DNA from: Phoenix dactylifera | Taxonomy: Eukaryota > Streptophyta > Magnoliopsida > Arecales > Arecaceae | NCBI RefSeq assembly: GCF_009389715.1 | Contig: NC_052394.1 | Coordinates: 22,818,899 to 22,882,898, forward strand | DNA length: 64,000 nucleotides | Direction of reading: 5' to 3' | Shown here: piece after piece, positions 24,401 to 35,839 of the stretch | Position numbering within the stretch: position 1 is the first letter of the stretch | How the letters are laid out: every line of letters begins with the position of its first letter | Position numbers and translations under genes: made by a program | Notes under the pieces: model-generated | The model's input: only the letters and a program-made list of their open reading frames with translations | Database searches by the model: none | What the model was told of the DNA's origin: nothing

Positions 24401-26408
24401 ACCTATATCACGCTTATCAAGCTTTGACTGGAGGTGGCACATTTTTCTCCAGGCACAAATCAAATTCAGATTCATAAACTTAGATTTCTTGCAAGAATAA
24501 GACATCGAAAAGGTCTTATTATTTATGTTACCAGTAATTACTTCTTTCAGTGACAATTTATGGCCAAAGATTCATCAGTCTTTGGGACCTAAACCTCTCT
24601 CCAGGTAACTCTTATGAAGCAAATGGTATTTGGAGAGATTAGCTTTCCAATCTTATATGCAGATGGGCAAACAATGTAACAATGGAGTCAACATTTACCC
24701 TGAATAGCTTCAAAGTATCCTAATTACTCAAGGAAAGATACTATATTTTCTGCCTTCTTGTTTCTAATGCATATATGGCCATTATAGTCCAAAAACTAGA
24801 ATTTGTTTTGGTCTTATACTTCACCAGAAGGGTTCTTCTTGGCTGCTACCTCCAAAAAAAAGAGGATTTCCATTTTTACAGAGGCAGTGGCAACTCAGAC
24901 CGAAGCTTAGAGTTCACTCATACCCTTCCCTCACTCACTTTGTATCGTATGTTTCAATACACCTCGAAAGCAAGAGAGACTACAGTATCTACAACTCCTA
25001 CTGAACCACCATCCATCTTCAAAATCTTATTATTTGTGTAAAGTTTTAATGATAAGCTACTGTTTGCCTTGCATTACTGGGTAGTTGCTTACCAAGTAAC
25101 CGCAGTTTCTTCTTCAAGCACTTCAGTCTCCAAACCTGTTTAAATTTGTATTTTCCTTTTCCATCACCAAACAATTTTGCTTCATTCACACTTTGGAGAA
25201 AGTGTTTTTGAGATTCTTTATTCTAACAACTGTAAATGGATGGCTCCCAAATAATGATAAAAGAAGACTATAAAGGGGCAATTTATTGAAATGATCCATT
25301 TTCAAAGGGACATAATGCTGATATTGAAAAAAAAAATCTGGGCAGTCATGGCTGGTCCATTGGCACCCCCACCAGCAAAAAACAACCAGAGGATAGGTGA
25401 CTTTCCTTTCATAAAATGCCACTTATCATGACTATGGCTATCCTTCAGCAAAGAAGAAGTCACACTTTATTCCACAATCACCTTTCAGTTCTTTTCATCC
25501 TCTGGATCCCAAATCAAAATGAATATTGCCAGTGATCTCAAGAAGAGGATCAAATGGATTTTTTTTAAAAGAATTTCTCGTCTAGATGGGGAATTTGGAC
25601 AAAAATATAGTCTAGTGCAAGAAATTATTGTTCCTCATACTACGATGACCAGATTTACTTTAAGACCGGCAGCTATCTTAAAGCAACCAATCATGCATAA
25701 CAATCCAATTTTTATTACCTTCCCCAATAAAGTGTTTGCAACTGTGCAAGTATCATCCTGCAACCCCTGCCGACACCAAAGTCGGTTGCTCTGAAACCAA
25801 AAAACCAAAAAAAAAAGACTTGAAAGGAAAATCAATTCTGCAGCCTAAGACATTCTGAACTGCGATGAGCTAAAGGCATCTGGAATCACTTGCAAGTATT
25901 GATTCATCAGTGAGGCAATAGCCCAACCTACTTTTTTGATGGACCAATAATATGAATGCTTTCTCTCAGCAAACCACCGTTATGCTCATAAGCACAAGGT
26001 CTTTAATTTAATCACAGGAACCATGCAAATTTCCCACCACATCCACCTTGAAAATTGATTCTATTTTTCTGAAACAACACATGTACCGATGTCAGGGAAG
26101 CACGTTAAAACTAAGGGAATAAATTCTCGAACCTAGGTTCATGATTCCTACCATTTAAAAGTTACAAATTTATATACCTTTCCGTATTTATTTAAGCTTT
26201 CATAAGAAGAACGTACATCATGACAGCACCATAGTCTAATCCTAAGCAAGACAACTTTGCATAGGAAAGCATTCTTTCTATACCTTGAGAATAGTCAAAT
26301 CAATGTGAAATCCACCTAGAAGCATAACATGAGATATACCAATTCAAATGCCATGTGCATATATATATATATATATATGATGCTTGCTTCCATATATGCA
26401 TTCTTTTG
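21458..26408. other. Long gene-poor AT-rich region
   Basis: About 5 kb without a credible coding exon. ORFs of 70-90 codons at 23972, 24775, 25519 and on the minus strand at 22507 and 25186 have no recognisable motifs. Contains homopolymer A runs (22161, 25328, 25810) and an AT dinucleotide repeat (26358-26379). Part may be degraded transposon, not identifiable by eye. Confidence 0.5.
26358..26379. repeat. AT microsatellite
   Basis: About eleven AT units after GTGC and before GATGC. Confidence 0.9.
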
Positions 26409-26415
26409 TTTATAT

Positions 26416-26562
26416 AGCTTGGTGCAATAGTGAAAGGCTTAGGCGGATAAGTGCAATGGTGTAGGTTCGAGCCTTGACAAGCTATATTGTAAAGTAAAAA
26501 AAAAGGTCAAAGGTTAGGTTTGTTCTCAGTTTGGAAGGATGCCGGATTGCCAAGACGGCCCT
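26416..26562 (+). mobile_element. tRNA-derived SINE-like element
   Basis: Carries a perfect RNA polymerase III box B (GGTTCGAGCC, 26464-26473) and, about 40 bp upstream, a box A-like GGTGCAATAGTGAAAGG. The phrase CAATGGTGTAGGTT and a later GGTTAGGTTTGTTCTCAG recur in the SINE at 43525, so the two belong to one family. A 7-bp TTTATAT occurs at both ends (26409-26415 and 26563-26569) and may be the target duplication. Confidence 0.55.
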
Positions 26563-26723
26563 TTTATATCCATACAAGTCTACATTAATAAAACAATTGT
26601 AGCAACCACTTGAGAAAGATCCATCTTAAGAACTATCATTAATAACAATAACATTCTGACAATCAGGCGTCTGTTCATGATTCCATCATTAAACTTTTCT
26701 CTCTTTTTTTCCAAAAAAAAAAA

Positions 26724-26767
26724 ACGTGGCATTCGATGTAGAGTAACGTGGCATTCGATGTAGAGTA
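26724..26767. repeat. 22-bp perfect tandem duplication
   Basis: ACGTGGCATTCGATGTAGAG plus TA is repeated exactly, 26724-26745 then 26746-26767, next to an A homopolymer. Probably a slippage or repair duplication. Confidence 0.95.
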
Positions 26768-27520
26768 GTTGATCTAAGGAGGAGAAAGCAGTGGATGCGC
26801 GAAGTTGAACTAAACATTTTTTTTTTTGAGACATTTTCTCGAACAAGTTAGTTTCATCTCCAGAAAGCCTGCAGTCACATGAGAGGTAACCTGAAGTAAA
26901 GGAAAAGTTGAGAATAAATTCTAACCTTAGTTGCTCCTCGTACACAGAGAGAGGTTATACCTGACCCGGCCGGAGAGGAAGAGGGGAGCGATCGTTATTC
27001 ATTACCGGTCGTGACATACGTAAGCGCAGGAAACGTGTCAGATAATTTGCCACACCAGGTTGCCGTCCGCTGTTCCAAAAGAGACAGCCGAGTCGCAAGA
27101 TCCCTACCGTCATCATATGTCGTAACTAATTTGGGTACCGCGACATCCCAGACTGAAAGCATTTTGGTTTGACCCGGCATCCATCAGAACGATAACGGAC
27201 GGCCGCGATCTTCCTATTTCCCTATCCGAAATTATAAGCTAGAGAGAGATCAGCGTTCCCGATCGGTGACTGAAATTCTTATCGCTCGACGCGCCGCACC
27301 GCCCCACGAACGCCAGAACACGCGTCTCACGCTGTAGCGCGTCAAACGAATCCAGCGTCCTCTCTTAGATTACGGGGCAATTTTGATATGCACACCCCGA
27401 CTTCCCTCCAGTATAGTTTTCTTCTTCTTTTTTTCGGTCGAACCGGATGTTTATTATGTTTACATTCCCTCTGGTAGTTTAGCCCCGGAACAAAAAGGGG
27501 TGTATTTATCCAGAGACCCT
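26768..27520. other. Upstream region of the glucanase gene
   Basis: GC content rises from about 26940. Minus-strand ORFs at 26580-26945 and 26995-27180 are not recognisable. This is presumably the promoter of the GH17 gene. No clear operator-like motif beyond the TATA box listed next. Confidence 0.45.
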
Positions 27521-27528
27521 TATAAATA
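27521..27528 (+). promoter_or_regulatory. TATA box of GH17 gene
   Basis: TATAAATA in CCCTTATAAATAGTG, 73 bp before the ATG at 27594. The predicted start would be near 27550-27560, giving a short 5' UTR of about 35-45 bases. Confidence 0.7.
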
Positions 27529-27593
27529 GTGAATATCTCACCCCCTTTCGGGACCCAATTCTCCGACCCTACGGCGAACCGTCTCCGCTACCA

Positions 27594-29602
27594 ATGGCGC
27601 CACCACCAGCTCTCCTCCTCCTCCTCGGCCTCACGCTCGGCCTCCTCCTTTCGCCGGCGGCGTCGCTCTCCATCGGCGTCAACTACGGCACCCTCGCTGA
27701 CAACCTTCCGCCGCCGGCGCAGGTGGCGGCTTTCCTCAAGGAGAGCACCTTCATCGACCGCGTCAAGCTGTTCGACTCCAACCCCGATCTCATCCGCGCA
27801 TTCGCCGGCACCGGCATCTCCGTCATGATCACAGCCCCCAACGGCGACATCCCCTCCCTCGCCAAGCTCCCCGGCGCCCGCGCTTGGGTCGCCGCCAACG
27901 TCGCCCCCTTGTACCCCGCCACCAACATCTCCCTCATTGCCGTCGGCAACGAGATCATGGCCACCGGCGACCGCTCCCTCATCGCCCACCTCGTCCCCGC
28001 CATGCGCTCCCTCTCCGCCGCCTTGGGCCAGGCCGGATTCCCCAAGATCCGCGTCTCCACGCCCCATTCCCTCGGGATTCTCTCCGCCTCCGAGCCGCCG
28101 TCCTCCTCCCGGTTCCGGCGAGGCTACGATCGGGTCGTCTTCTCTCCGATGCTGGAGTTCCACCGGAAAACCAAATCCCCGTTCGTCGTCAACCCCTATC
28201 CCTACTTCGGCTACAATCCGAGGACCTTAAACTACGCCCTGTTTAAGCCTAACGCCGGGGTGTTCGATCCCGTCACGAAGATCAACTACACCAACATGTT
28301 CGACGCGCAGCTCGACGCCGTTTACACCGCGATGAAGAAGCTCGGATACGGCGACGTGGAGATCGCCGTCGGTGAGACGGGGTGGCCGTCGGCGGCGGAG
28401 CCGGGGCAGGCCGGGGTGAGCGTGGAGGACGCGGCGACGTTTAACGGCAACTTGATACGGAACGTGAACTCCGGGAAAGGCACGCCGTTGATGCCGCATC
28501 GGACGTTCGAGACTTACATCTTTGCCCTGTTTAACGAGAACCTGAAGCCCGGGCCCATCGCGGAGCGCAACTGGGGACTCTTTCAACCGGATTTGACTCC
28601 GGTCTACAACGTCGGCCTTACGAAAACTCCGGTAAACTTCGCACCTTTTCGTGCTTCTCGTGATGTGTGATTTCTTTTTTCGGGTTTTGTTTATCCGTGG
28701 AATCACGCTGGCGGCCAGCGGCCAGCTGGTAGTGTCGGACTGTCAGGGGGGGACATGATGCTTCGGCATTATCTCCGCTTCTCGATGCAGCGCGTGGTGG
28801 TATTTTCGTAGTTATAGGCAACTTCAAACTTGGTGGGTTTCCAGCTCAGCCACGACGCGTTTTGTTTTTCGTGGTTCGCGTAATTAGCTGAAAACCGAGA
28901 CGAGAGGGATAAAAAAAAAAAAAAAAAGGAATATAACCTCTTTCTTTGTGCCGCGCTCGCGGATCTCGTGTTCTCAATCCAATCTAACGGCTCTTTCTTT
29001 TATTTCAAATTGATGGGCGCACCCGTAGCACATGTTTGTGATGTCCAATTTTTGTCGTTTAGAAGGCAAAGCGGTTCATTGCACGAAACGTGTCTCATTT
29101 ATTTTTCGACGATACCTTTTCTTCTTCCCCTTAATTACGTTACTTTGTTTGATCTCAAGCTTGGTTCTTTCTTTCTTTGGGTGCAGTCCGGTGGTCGCGG
29201 TGGTGCGGCGCCGGCGCCGTCGGTGGGGTCGAGCAGGAAGTGGTGCGTGCCCAAGTCCGGCGCGAGCGAGGCGGCGCTGCAGGCGGACATAAACTACGTG
29301 TGCAGCAGCGGGATCGTGGACTGCAAGCCGATCCAGGAAGGAGGGGCGTGCTTCCTCCCCAACACCATCCAGGCTCACGCCGCCTTCGCCATGAACGCCT
29401 ACTACCAGGCCGCCGGCCGCCACGACTTCAACTGCGACTTTTCCAACTCCGCCGTCATCACCACCGCCGACCCCAGTAAGATAAACTTCAGAGAGCTTTC
29501 TCTTCTCATTATTTTTTGGGCTGATCTCCGTAATAATTTTTCATTTTTATCTTTTAATCTTTTTTGGTTGCAGGCTTGGGGAGCTGCAAGCTTAGCTCGT
29601 GA
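27594..29602 (+). CDS. Secreted beta-1,3-glucanase (GH17+CBM43)
   Basis: Glucan endo-1,3-beta-glucosidase that hydrolyses callose in the cell wall, closest to the E13B7-like group. Three exons: 27594-28631, 29187-29475, 29574-29602, with phases consistent, giving 451 residues. A hydrophobic signal peptide ([18 protein letters not shown], to about residue 24) precedes the mature start [15 protein letters not shown]. The GH17 barrel runs to about 340 with the acid/base Glu120 in AVGNEI and the nucleophile Glu261 in [19 protein letters not shown] and ERNWGLF are also present. Exon 2 opens with a Gly/Ala/Pro linker, then a CBM43/X8 module from Trp365-Cys366 with six cysteines (WCVP, NYVC, VDC, GGAC, FNC, GSC). 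The protein ends SLGSCKLSS with no C-terminal hydrophobic tail, so no GPI anchor is expected. Long opposite-strand ORFs are GC shadows. Confidence 0.92.
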
Positions 29603-31314
29603 ACGTCGGACCGCGCAGCTAGCCTCCGGAGTCGGTGTCTATCTTCATTTATTTATTTCCTGCTTTTATTTTACTCGCTGAGTTCTCTCGGCCTTCATCG
29701 TTGGTGAGCTTCTTTTGGCTAGTATTGTATCTATCTATGTATTAGTTGAATTGGTGGAAGTTTTGAGTCTGATGCTGTAACACTTTAACAGCGAAGCAAC
29801 AACGGTTTCAACTAATTAATGTTGTTAATCATTTATTAGTAGGCTTTTTGGCGTTTAAAAAGCTCTCCATTCCGATCTTGTCGTCTTCCATTGGGTTCTC
29901 TTATTAAATTCCTAAAAGTTATTTATTTACTTTGTAGAGATATATTTCCAGAGGGTGGGAACGCCCTAGCGTTATTGCTGCATGATTCTCAGAATGTAAA
30001 ATAAGTACTGTCGTCGTTACGCCTTGACGTAATTAGTTTTCCAACGTAGCATCTACATGGAGCTTTCTAATGTGTTCCCTCGGTTTGTGTACTTTTGGTT
30101 GCCATCTGGGGCGGTAGAGGCCATTGATTTTGGAAAACTAAGCATGTCTTATTTTGGACAACCAATTAACTAAGCATGACCAACTAGTTTCACTTGATTT
30201 TGATTGTTTGTCTGAGAGATGGATCCAAGGGGTGGCAATAGGACTCGAGTTGAAGGCAGAATATGGTGACAAGGTGTCTCAATCCAAAAAACGGGTTCAA
30301 TAGGCTATTGGTTGGGCCTGGTTCTCGGAGCAAGGTCTAAAACCCTGTCGTGTCGTTTCCATTATAGGCTAATCCATTTTAGAAACTTGACTCAATTATA
30401 TTCATGCATATATATATTTATGTTGTTGGGTCTAGTATAGAGCTAATAACTTGAGTTTTAACTACCCTAACTTAAAACTCAACCAAGCCAATTTGTTTCC
30501 CAAGATTTTTAACCAAAGATAACTCGAGTTGAGCAGGATTGTTGCATGTTAGTTAGCCTTGGAATGGTCATGTAAGTTACAGGTTAACGTGTCTTCTGAG
30601 TTTTCTTTTGAGTTACAATGAGTAAAAGGCAAAGGTTTTAGAGCCAAGCCTTTGGAGTTGGATCCGGTGTTCATTGCTTTTTGTCATCAACCTGGCTTCA
30701 AATCAACTGGTATTTACCATTTCAAACCGAATTTACCACTATTGCTGCTAGAATCGAAACCGAGGTATTGAGGTCGGTAGGTGACCGAGGTGAAAAGATG
30801 AGATCAGTTGCACGCCGAGCTAAAGAGTTAGGTTGATGAATGGAGCATGGTGATGACTCGCCTCGGTCGATACCAAGCTGAAGTGCCCATAAATGCTTCA
30901 GAAGTTTTCTGATGAACAAGCCAGAGCAATCCATAGGATATTAAGGTTGCAAAAGAGGATCCAAGTGAAGGTTGCAACATTGACAGCGAGCAACATCAAA
31001 AAGCACCGAGTTGATTGCAGCATCAATAGCTATTAAGGTCTGAGCCCTTGCTAAAGAATGTGGGGATCAAGCCATGTGGGCTACATCGATCTTTTCTGAT
31101 TACATACTTTGCTTCAGGATGCAAATCAGCTGTATACTTGGATGCTATCAATCCAGATCCGAGAGAAGACAAGTTGCCACCAAAGCTGAGGATGATGGCA
31201 AGACGAGGTGATCAGTTTACCCTTCTCCTGTAGCTCCATGAGCTGACAGCTTATTCAAAAAAGTTAGATTCATAAGTAAGTTCCTATGGTTGGTAGGTGA
31301 AGATGAATCACGAC
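29603..31314. other. Intergenic after glucanase
   Basis: Starts with the GH17 3' UTR. A hAT-terminus-like GGGGTGGCAATAGG occurs at 30230 without a clear partner. The stretch 30740-31050 has phrases such as ACCGAGGTGAAAAGATGAG resembling retrotransposon gag-coding DNA, but frames are broken and no domain can be named. Confidence 0.4.
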
Positions 31315-31381
31315 AGTCCTCTTCCTCATTACCTAGAAAAAACGAGCCATCGGTTCCAATACAAAATACTATCATTACCGC
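31315..31381 (-). other. Plastid-derived fragment, part 1 (trnA intron)
   Basis: The reverse complement reads GCGGTAATGATAGTATTTTG and on through GGCTCGTTTTTTCTAGGTAA. From memory this corresponds to the plastid trnA-UGC group II intron, with mainly transition differences. It continues, after an 819-bp insertion, into 32201-32284. A nuclear plastid DNA (NUPT) relic, non-functional. Confidence 0.7.
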
Positions 31382-32200
31382 TAAGGCTGCAAATGAATCG
31401 GACCGACCCGAGACCGGACCCGGCTCGACCCATGTAGATCCGATCCGATCCGAATTTTAGGACCCGCAGATCCAGGTCGGGTCCTAAAATTGGATCCGAA
31501 TCATTTTTTGGGTCGGATCTGGGTTTACCGAACGGATCTGACCCGACCCGAATGGACCCAAAGAGAGAGAGGGGGGGGGGGGAAAAAAAGCAAAAAAGAG
31601 TTTTTTTTTTTTTTTTTTTTTGTGTAGGTCGTGGCACTATTGGTACGTCAGAATTCTCTCCCCTATTACACTGTTGATACCTCTAATGTCTCGGTAGCTG
31701 GCTTTTTTTTTTTTTTCCTTCTATTTTTTTGTTCCTGTTTTTTTTTTAAACTTTTGCAGGGAGTGAGGGGGCACTGAACTGAATAAGGGTCATGTGCAAT
31801 GGAATTGGATTTTGGAGGAAGGTCTGGAATTTTTTTGCCCCCGTGAGTGGGGAGCTGGGAGACACCAAGTTCCGTCCAATCAGTCATATGGACAAAAAAT
31901 AGTGTGATATGAAATTTGGCTTGTAGACCGACTTAGTAAGTCATGGGTCATCCGTGAGATCAATTGCAAGTCTTTCAAGTCATGGTTCACCCAGCACCTC
32001 ATAATTATGATATGACCAAATTAGATTTGGCCAAATTCTTCCCCAAAAGCACAAAAAAATGAATCGGATTCGGATCCGAACCCGATTCGATCTTCAACCG
32101 AATCAGTTCTGGGTCCAAAATTAGAACCCGAACAAAAAACCGAATCGAATCGGGATTACCCAGAACCCGGCTCGACCCGACCCGATCCATTTGCACCCTA
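31382..32200. mobile_element. Non-autonomous hAT-like element
   Basis: An 819-bp element flanked by a perfect 8-bp target duplication ATTACCGC (31374-31381 and 32201-32208). Left end TAAGGCTGCAAATGAATCGG; reverse complement of the right end TAGGGTGCAAATGGATCGGG. An 8-bp duplication with TAGGGTGCAAATG-type termini is the hAT signature. Subterminal regions are packed with GACCCGA/TCGGGTC and GGATCCGA repeats, and a strong internal hairpin (ATTTTAGGACCC with GGGTCCTAAAAT, about 31455-31495). The interior has long G, A and T homopolymers (31566-31621, 31704-31750). No transposase. Its insertion inside plastid-derived sequence independently fixes its boundaries. Confidence 0.88.
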
Positions 32201-32284
32201 ATTACCGCACGAACAATTATACATCCAATGCATAATCGCAATGACCTAATTGTAAGAGCGAAGCTCTACCAAATGAGCTATAAT
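32201..32284 (-). other. Plastid-derived fragment, part 2 (trnA 5' exon)
   Basis: The reverse complement reads TAGCTCATTTGGTAGAGCTT, then CGCTCTTACAATTAGG and ATTGCGATTATGC. This is the 5' exon of plastid trnA-UGC followed by the start of its intron, with several transitions. It is cut at the 3' end, so it is not a functional tRNA gene. Contiguous in the plastid genome with 31315-31381. Confidence 0.75.
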
Positions 32285-35163
32285 CTATTTTAGAATGGAA
32301 ATTGATATTTAACTCTCAAAAAGCAATATGGTTGCCTTTTCAATTGGATGGTTGTGGAAAAGACCTAAAACATGAGGCAGAAGTTGCATTGTGACAGCAG
32401 TGTTTCAAAAGATGTTAAAAGCATAATACTCATCTCTGAATTGCAGATGATCCCCTTGCAGATTATGGAGAGAAGGATTCAAGTCACTAAATTAATCAGA
32501 GGTATTCTAGGTCTGCTGGGTTTTGAATTCAATACTTTATTTTGGTGGGCCTGGAGGAGTGACTATTTATGAACCAGTGACTGATGGATGATGCCACCAC
32601 AGATGCCCTAGTTTTCCTTCGTGCTGAATGTGGACTTTAAAGAAGGTAGATGAGGTAGTAAATATACCAACAGTAGTGGTTCCAGTTTCTGATTATTTGA
32701 AATATACCAACAGTTATGTGGGGAGTACTTCTTCCAGCGTTATATTCATTATTGGAAGCATGATTGTTTAATTACTAGAAATTGTTTGAAATCAAAATCT
32801 GCAAGCCATGCAACTTCTCTGATATTTTGAAATAAAGATGCCAAACTAAGATGGCCTGTCGATGTTCGAGAGAAGGATGTTGATTAGCAAATAGCAACGG
32901 TTAATATAAGAAGTAGATTCTTATGGAGTTAATGGATGTACAGATAATTTCTGTCTATTGAACATATAGTAATCTGGTAAGTAGGACCTTTTTGGTGGAC
33001 TCTGGCTTCTCTTGATATAATTGTCTCGGAGATATTTGAGCAGCCAATAATGAAAAAATAGATAAATTGATATGTGCATCGGAATACTTTAACACTTTAA
33101 ATAAGCGTTAGTCGACCTCCGGAGGACAACAATTTGCTTTTCCAACTGTCGATTCTCTTTTTCATTTTCTCCAGTAGAGGAAGGCAATGCTCTCTCTTTA
33201 TTCTCTTGGGGGACAAGGGAAGATCCAGGTACTTTATAGGAAAACTACCTTTTTTTATTCCTCCTCAATGATCTGGAATTTCTGCGAGGAGCTCTGTTCG
33301 AGAAGAAGCACTGGCTCTTATCGAAATTGACCTTTTGGCCATTACAATCAGCTTCTTACTTCTTTCCAGAAAGATTTTCAGTTTCTTAAGATTCCGTTTA
33401 TGGCCATTATATAATAATATCAAAATAGTTCGCAAAGAGAAGGTGGGAGAGTGCTGGGCACGATCTCAAACCATGGTAAGGTGTTATCATTTTCAATGAT
33501 ACTAACTCCTGTAGGCCTCGGCTTAGCACTTCTTCAGCTAAAATCAACAGGCTAACTATATTACTGTGTTGACTTCATTTCAAATTTTCATGCAAGTTGT
33601 TCAAACTTTCAGAGTGTTTCGTCATAAAAAAAGCAAAATTAGATGCAGGGCCAGTGTGATATTGCTTTCATTTTATTTTTGTTTTCAAAATTGATGCAGG
33701 CCCTGCAATCTAACACTTGACATCGCAAAAGAAGATCAATCATGCTTTGGTACGAAAAATACAACTCGAACCCAAAAAAAGAACCAAGGAACAGTAGAAG
33801 TTCCGAGGTACTACTCTCTTCCATGCCAAGCTCCACATAGTATTTTACTAAAACTTCTCTCCTCATGAGTTCCAAAATGTTCACTAGAGAAGTTTTCCCT
33901 GACACAATACCCTCTTATTACACTGGAGGAAAAACAAGTAATGAGGTCTCGCAACTTCAATACAATCTCTTCTAGTGCAAGTGTCATACTTCTGGGCACT
34001 CCAACTATGTAAAATTACTGGCTCACATAAAATGAGCAGAAACGATGCAAAGCTACACAGATTGATGCCTCCACGATGACTTGTTGGCTCAAAAGGAGGT
34101 CAGGATTATATAAAGCAGTCCAAGTCTGTTATCAAGAAATGCTAGAAGGATGTAAAGTTGAGAAATAAAGTCTTAACAGAATTATAAAAAATTTTGAAAA
34201 TTAAGCCCTTTACACATGTTTAGCGACTTAGAGATGACAAATTTTTAAAATTTGTTTATTTTTTATATATCAGAATATAAACGTCGAAGAACCAGAATTT
34301 TCAACGTCCAATTATTCTTCCATTAACTACAATTTTGAATCTTAAACAGTAAGTTCTCCACATTCTATTCCATTCGCTCTTTCACTCCCTTATTTTTAAC
34401 TCTTTTTTTTCTATTTTTGAGCTTTCTCCTTTTAACAATGAAAGAGCTCTCAAAAAAATATATATTCAACTTTTAAATTTTAAATATTTAAATCATGGAG
34501 ATAGATAAATGATGATCTTGAAAGACACTACCCCAATTTTTTAAATGGAATTAGTTTGACAAATCTTAGTTGCCTATTCAATGTCAAATCATTACAGATA
34601 TGATTTTGTTTGAATAAATTGATTGATTCACAGAACCTAGTTATTTTGCAGGAAACTTGATTCAACTGAAATCATTGGCAAGTTGGTTTGAATCATATGA
34701 TTCAATATAAATTATTCTGGCATGACTTCAATATAAGCAAAAAAACACACACCATGTCAACCAATGATTAGATAACTATGATATATGAATACTTATATCT
34801 ATCTTCATCACAATATGCCAATCATACACCAGCAAGAATTATGATATTGATGTGAGGTCCACCCACCACAGTAATTAAACTTAAAACATATATGATATCT
34901 TCAACTGGTTAGCTAAATCCCCTTCCCATCGTTCATCCAACGAACAGCATTTAATCCATCAACTCACCAATTAAATCCCGGCCATTAAAAACACCATAAC
35001 GCCCTAGTTATCTCCAGTTAGTTAAAAAGGTGCCTCTCACAACCCTCCAGCCTCAAAAACGTTGCATTAAAACCGTCACTCCCGATCTGACGGCCTGCGT
35101 AAACCCGCGAACGATCCGACGGACCCCACCCGCTCCTTAACCCTCACCATAAAAGGGGGAGTG
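32285..35163. other. Intergenic upstream of MYB3R
   Basis: AT-rich with short ORFs; the repeated phrase AAATATACCAACAGT occurs twice near 32660 and 32700. I recognise no gene or complete transposon. GC rises from about 35030, marking the MYB3R promoter. CCATAAAAGG near 35147 may serve as a TATA-like element. Confidence 0.5.
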
Positions 35164-35218
35164 CCGTTTGAGGTTCAAACTAGTTCGGCAACGGTAACGG
35201 GAGCCGTCCGTGACCGTT
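35164..35218 (+). promoter_or_regulatory. Cluster of MSA-core (AACGG/CCGTT) motifs
   Basis: Four MSA-type cores lie within 55 bp: CCGTT at 35164-35168, AACGG at 35190-35194 and 35196-35200, CCGTT at 35214-35218. AACGG is the core of the mitosis-specific activator element bound by MYB3R proteins, so this gene may be regulated by its own family. Motif presence is certain; binding is inferred. They lie about 620-680 bp before the ATG. Confidence 0.5.
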
Positions 35219-35632
35219 ACGCGCTTTCCAGGTCACTTGGAGGTATCTCTGATGGCGCCGTCACTACTCCGTGACGCGGTCGCTTTCCACTGACATTTCT
35301 TTCCTTCTGTAAATATTAGTATTTTAATTCCCCCCTTTTCGCTTCTATTTCCTTCAACGGGCGAGGTTTTTATTTTTTTGAAAGGCTTCTCGGCTTGGCG
35401 AGACCTTTCTTGGATTCGAGGGTTTCGAACCTCTCCAAACCCTCCACCCCGGGCGATTTCTCCGGCGATTGCCGCACCCGCGCATCCCCGCCCGAAGGTT
35501 CTCGATTTGTCGATCCTTATCGGTTCTTTCGGCCTCTCCCTGGAGGGTGCTTAGTTCTTGAATTCCCACCGACCGCGTTGGATTGCAGTTCTTGATCCGT
35601 CCCCGCTTTGATTCCTTCGGTTTCTTGATCTG

Positions 35633-35640
35633 AAACCCTA
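35633..35640 (+). promoter_or_regulatory. telo-box in MYB3R leader
   Basis: AAACCCTA about 200 bp before the MYB3R ATG, in what is probably the long 5' UTR. Confidence 0.4.
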
Positions 35641-35839
35641 GAAATCTGAGGTCTGGTTCCAGTTCCCGTTTTTTACTGCTAATTCTTGGTGTTCAAGATC
35701 CGTGGTTCTTGAATTGGGATTCGAACGTTGGAGTTCTTTTTGTCAGTTTATTATCTTTTCTGTTGATAAGTTCTTGGAAGTGACACTAGGGTTCTTGTGG
35801 GGTTTATTGATTTAGGATGCGGCGTTGGGGAGGTGATCG

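Noticed and set aside
27588-28706. Long minus-strand ORFs opposite the GH17 exon (up to 191 codons)
   Set aside because: They follow from very high GC3 of the real plus-strand exon; no domain, and the GH17 frame has both catalytic Glu residues and conserved order.
32201-32284. Functional tRNA gene
   Set aside because: Only the 5' exon of a plastid trnA is present, with mutations and no 3' half.
35395-35595. 66-codon upstream ORF in the MYB3R leader
   Set aside because: It begins at TTG, not ATG; no evidence for initiation.
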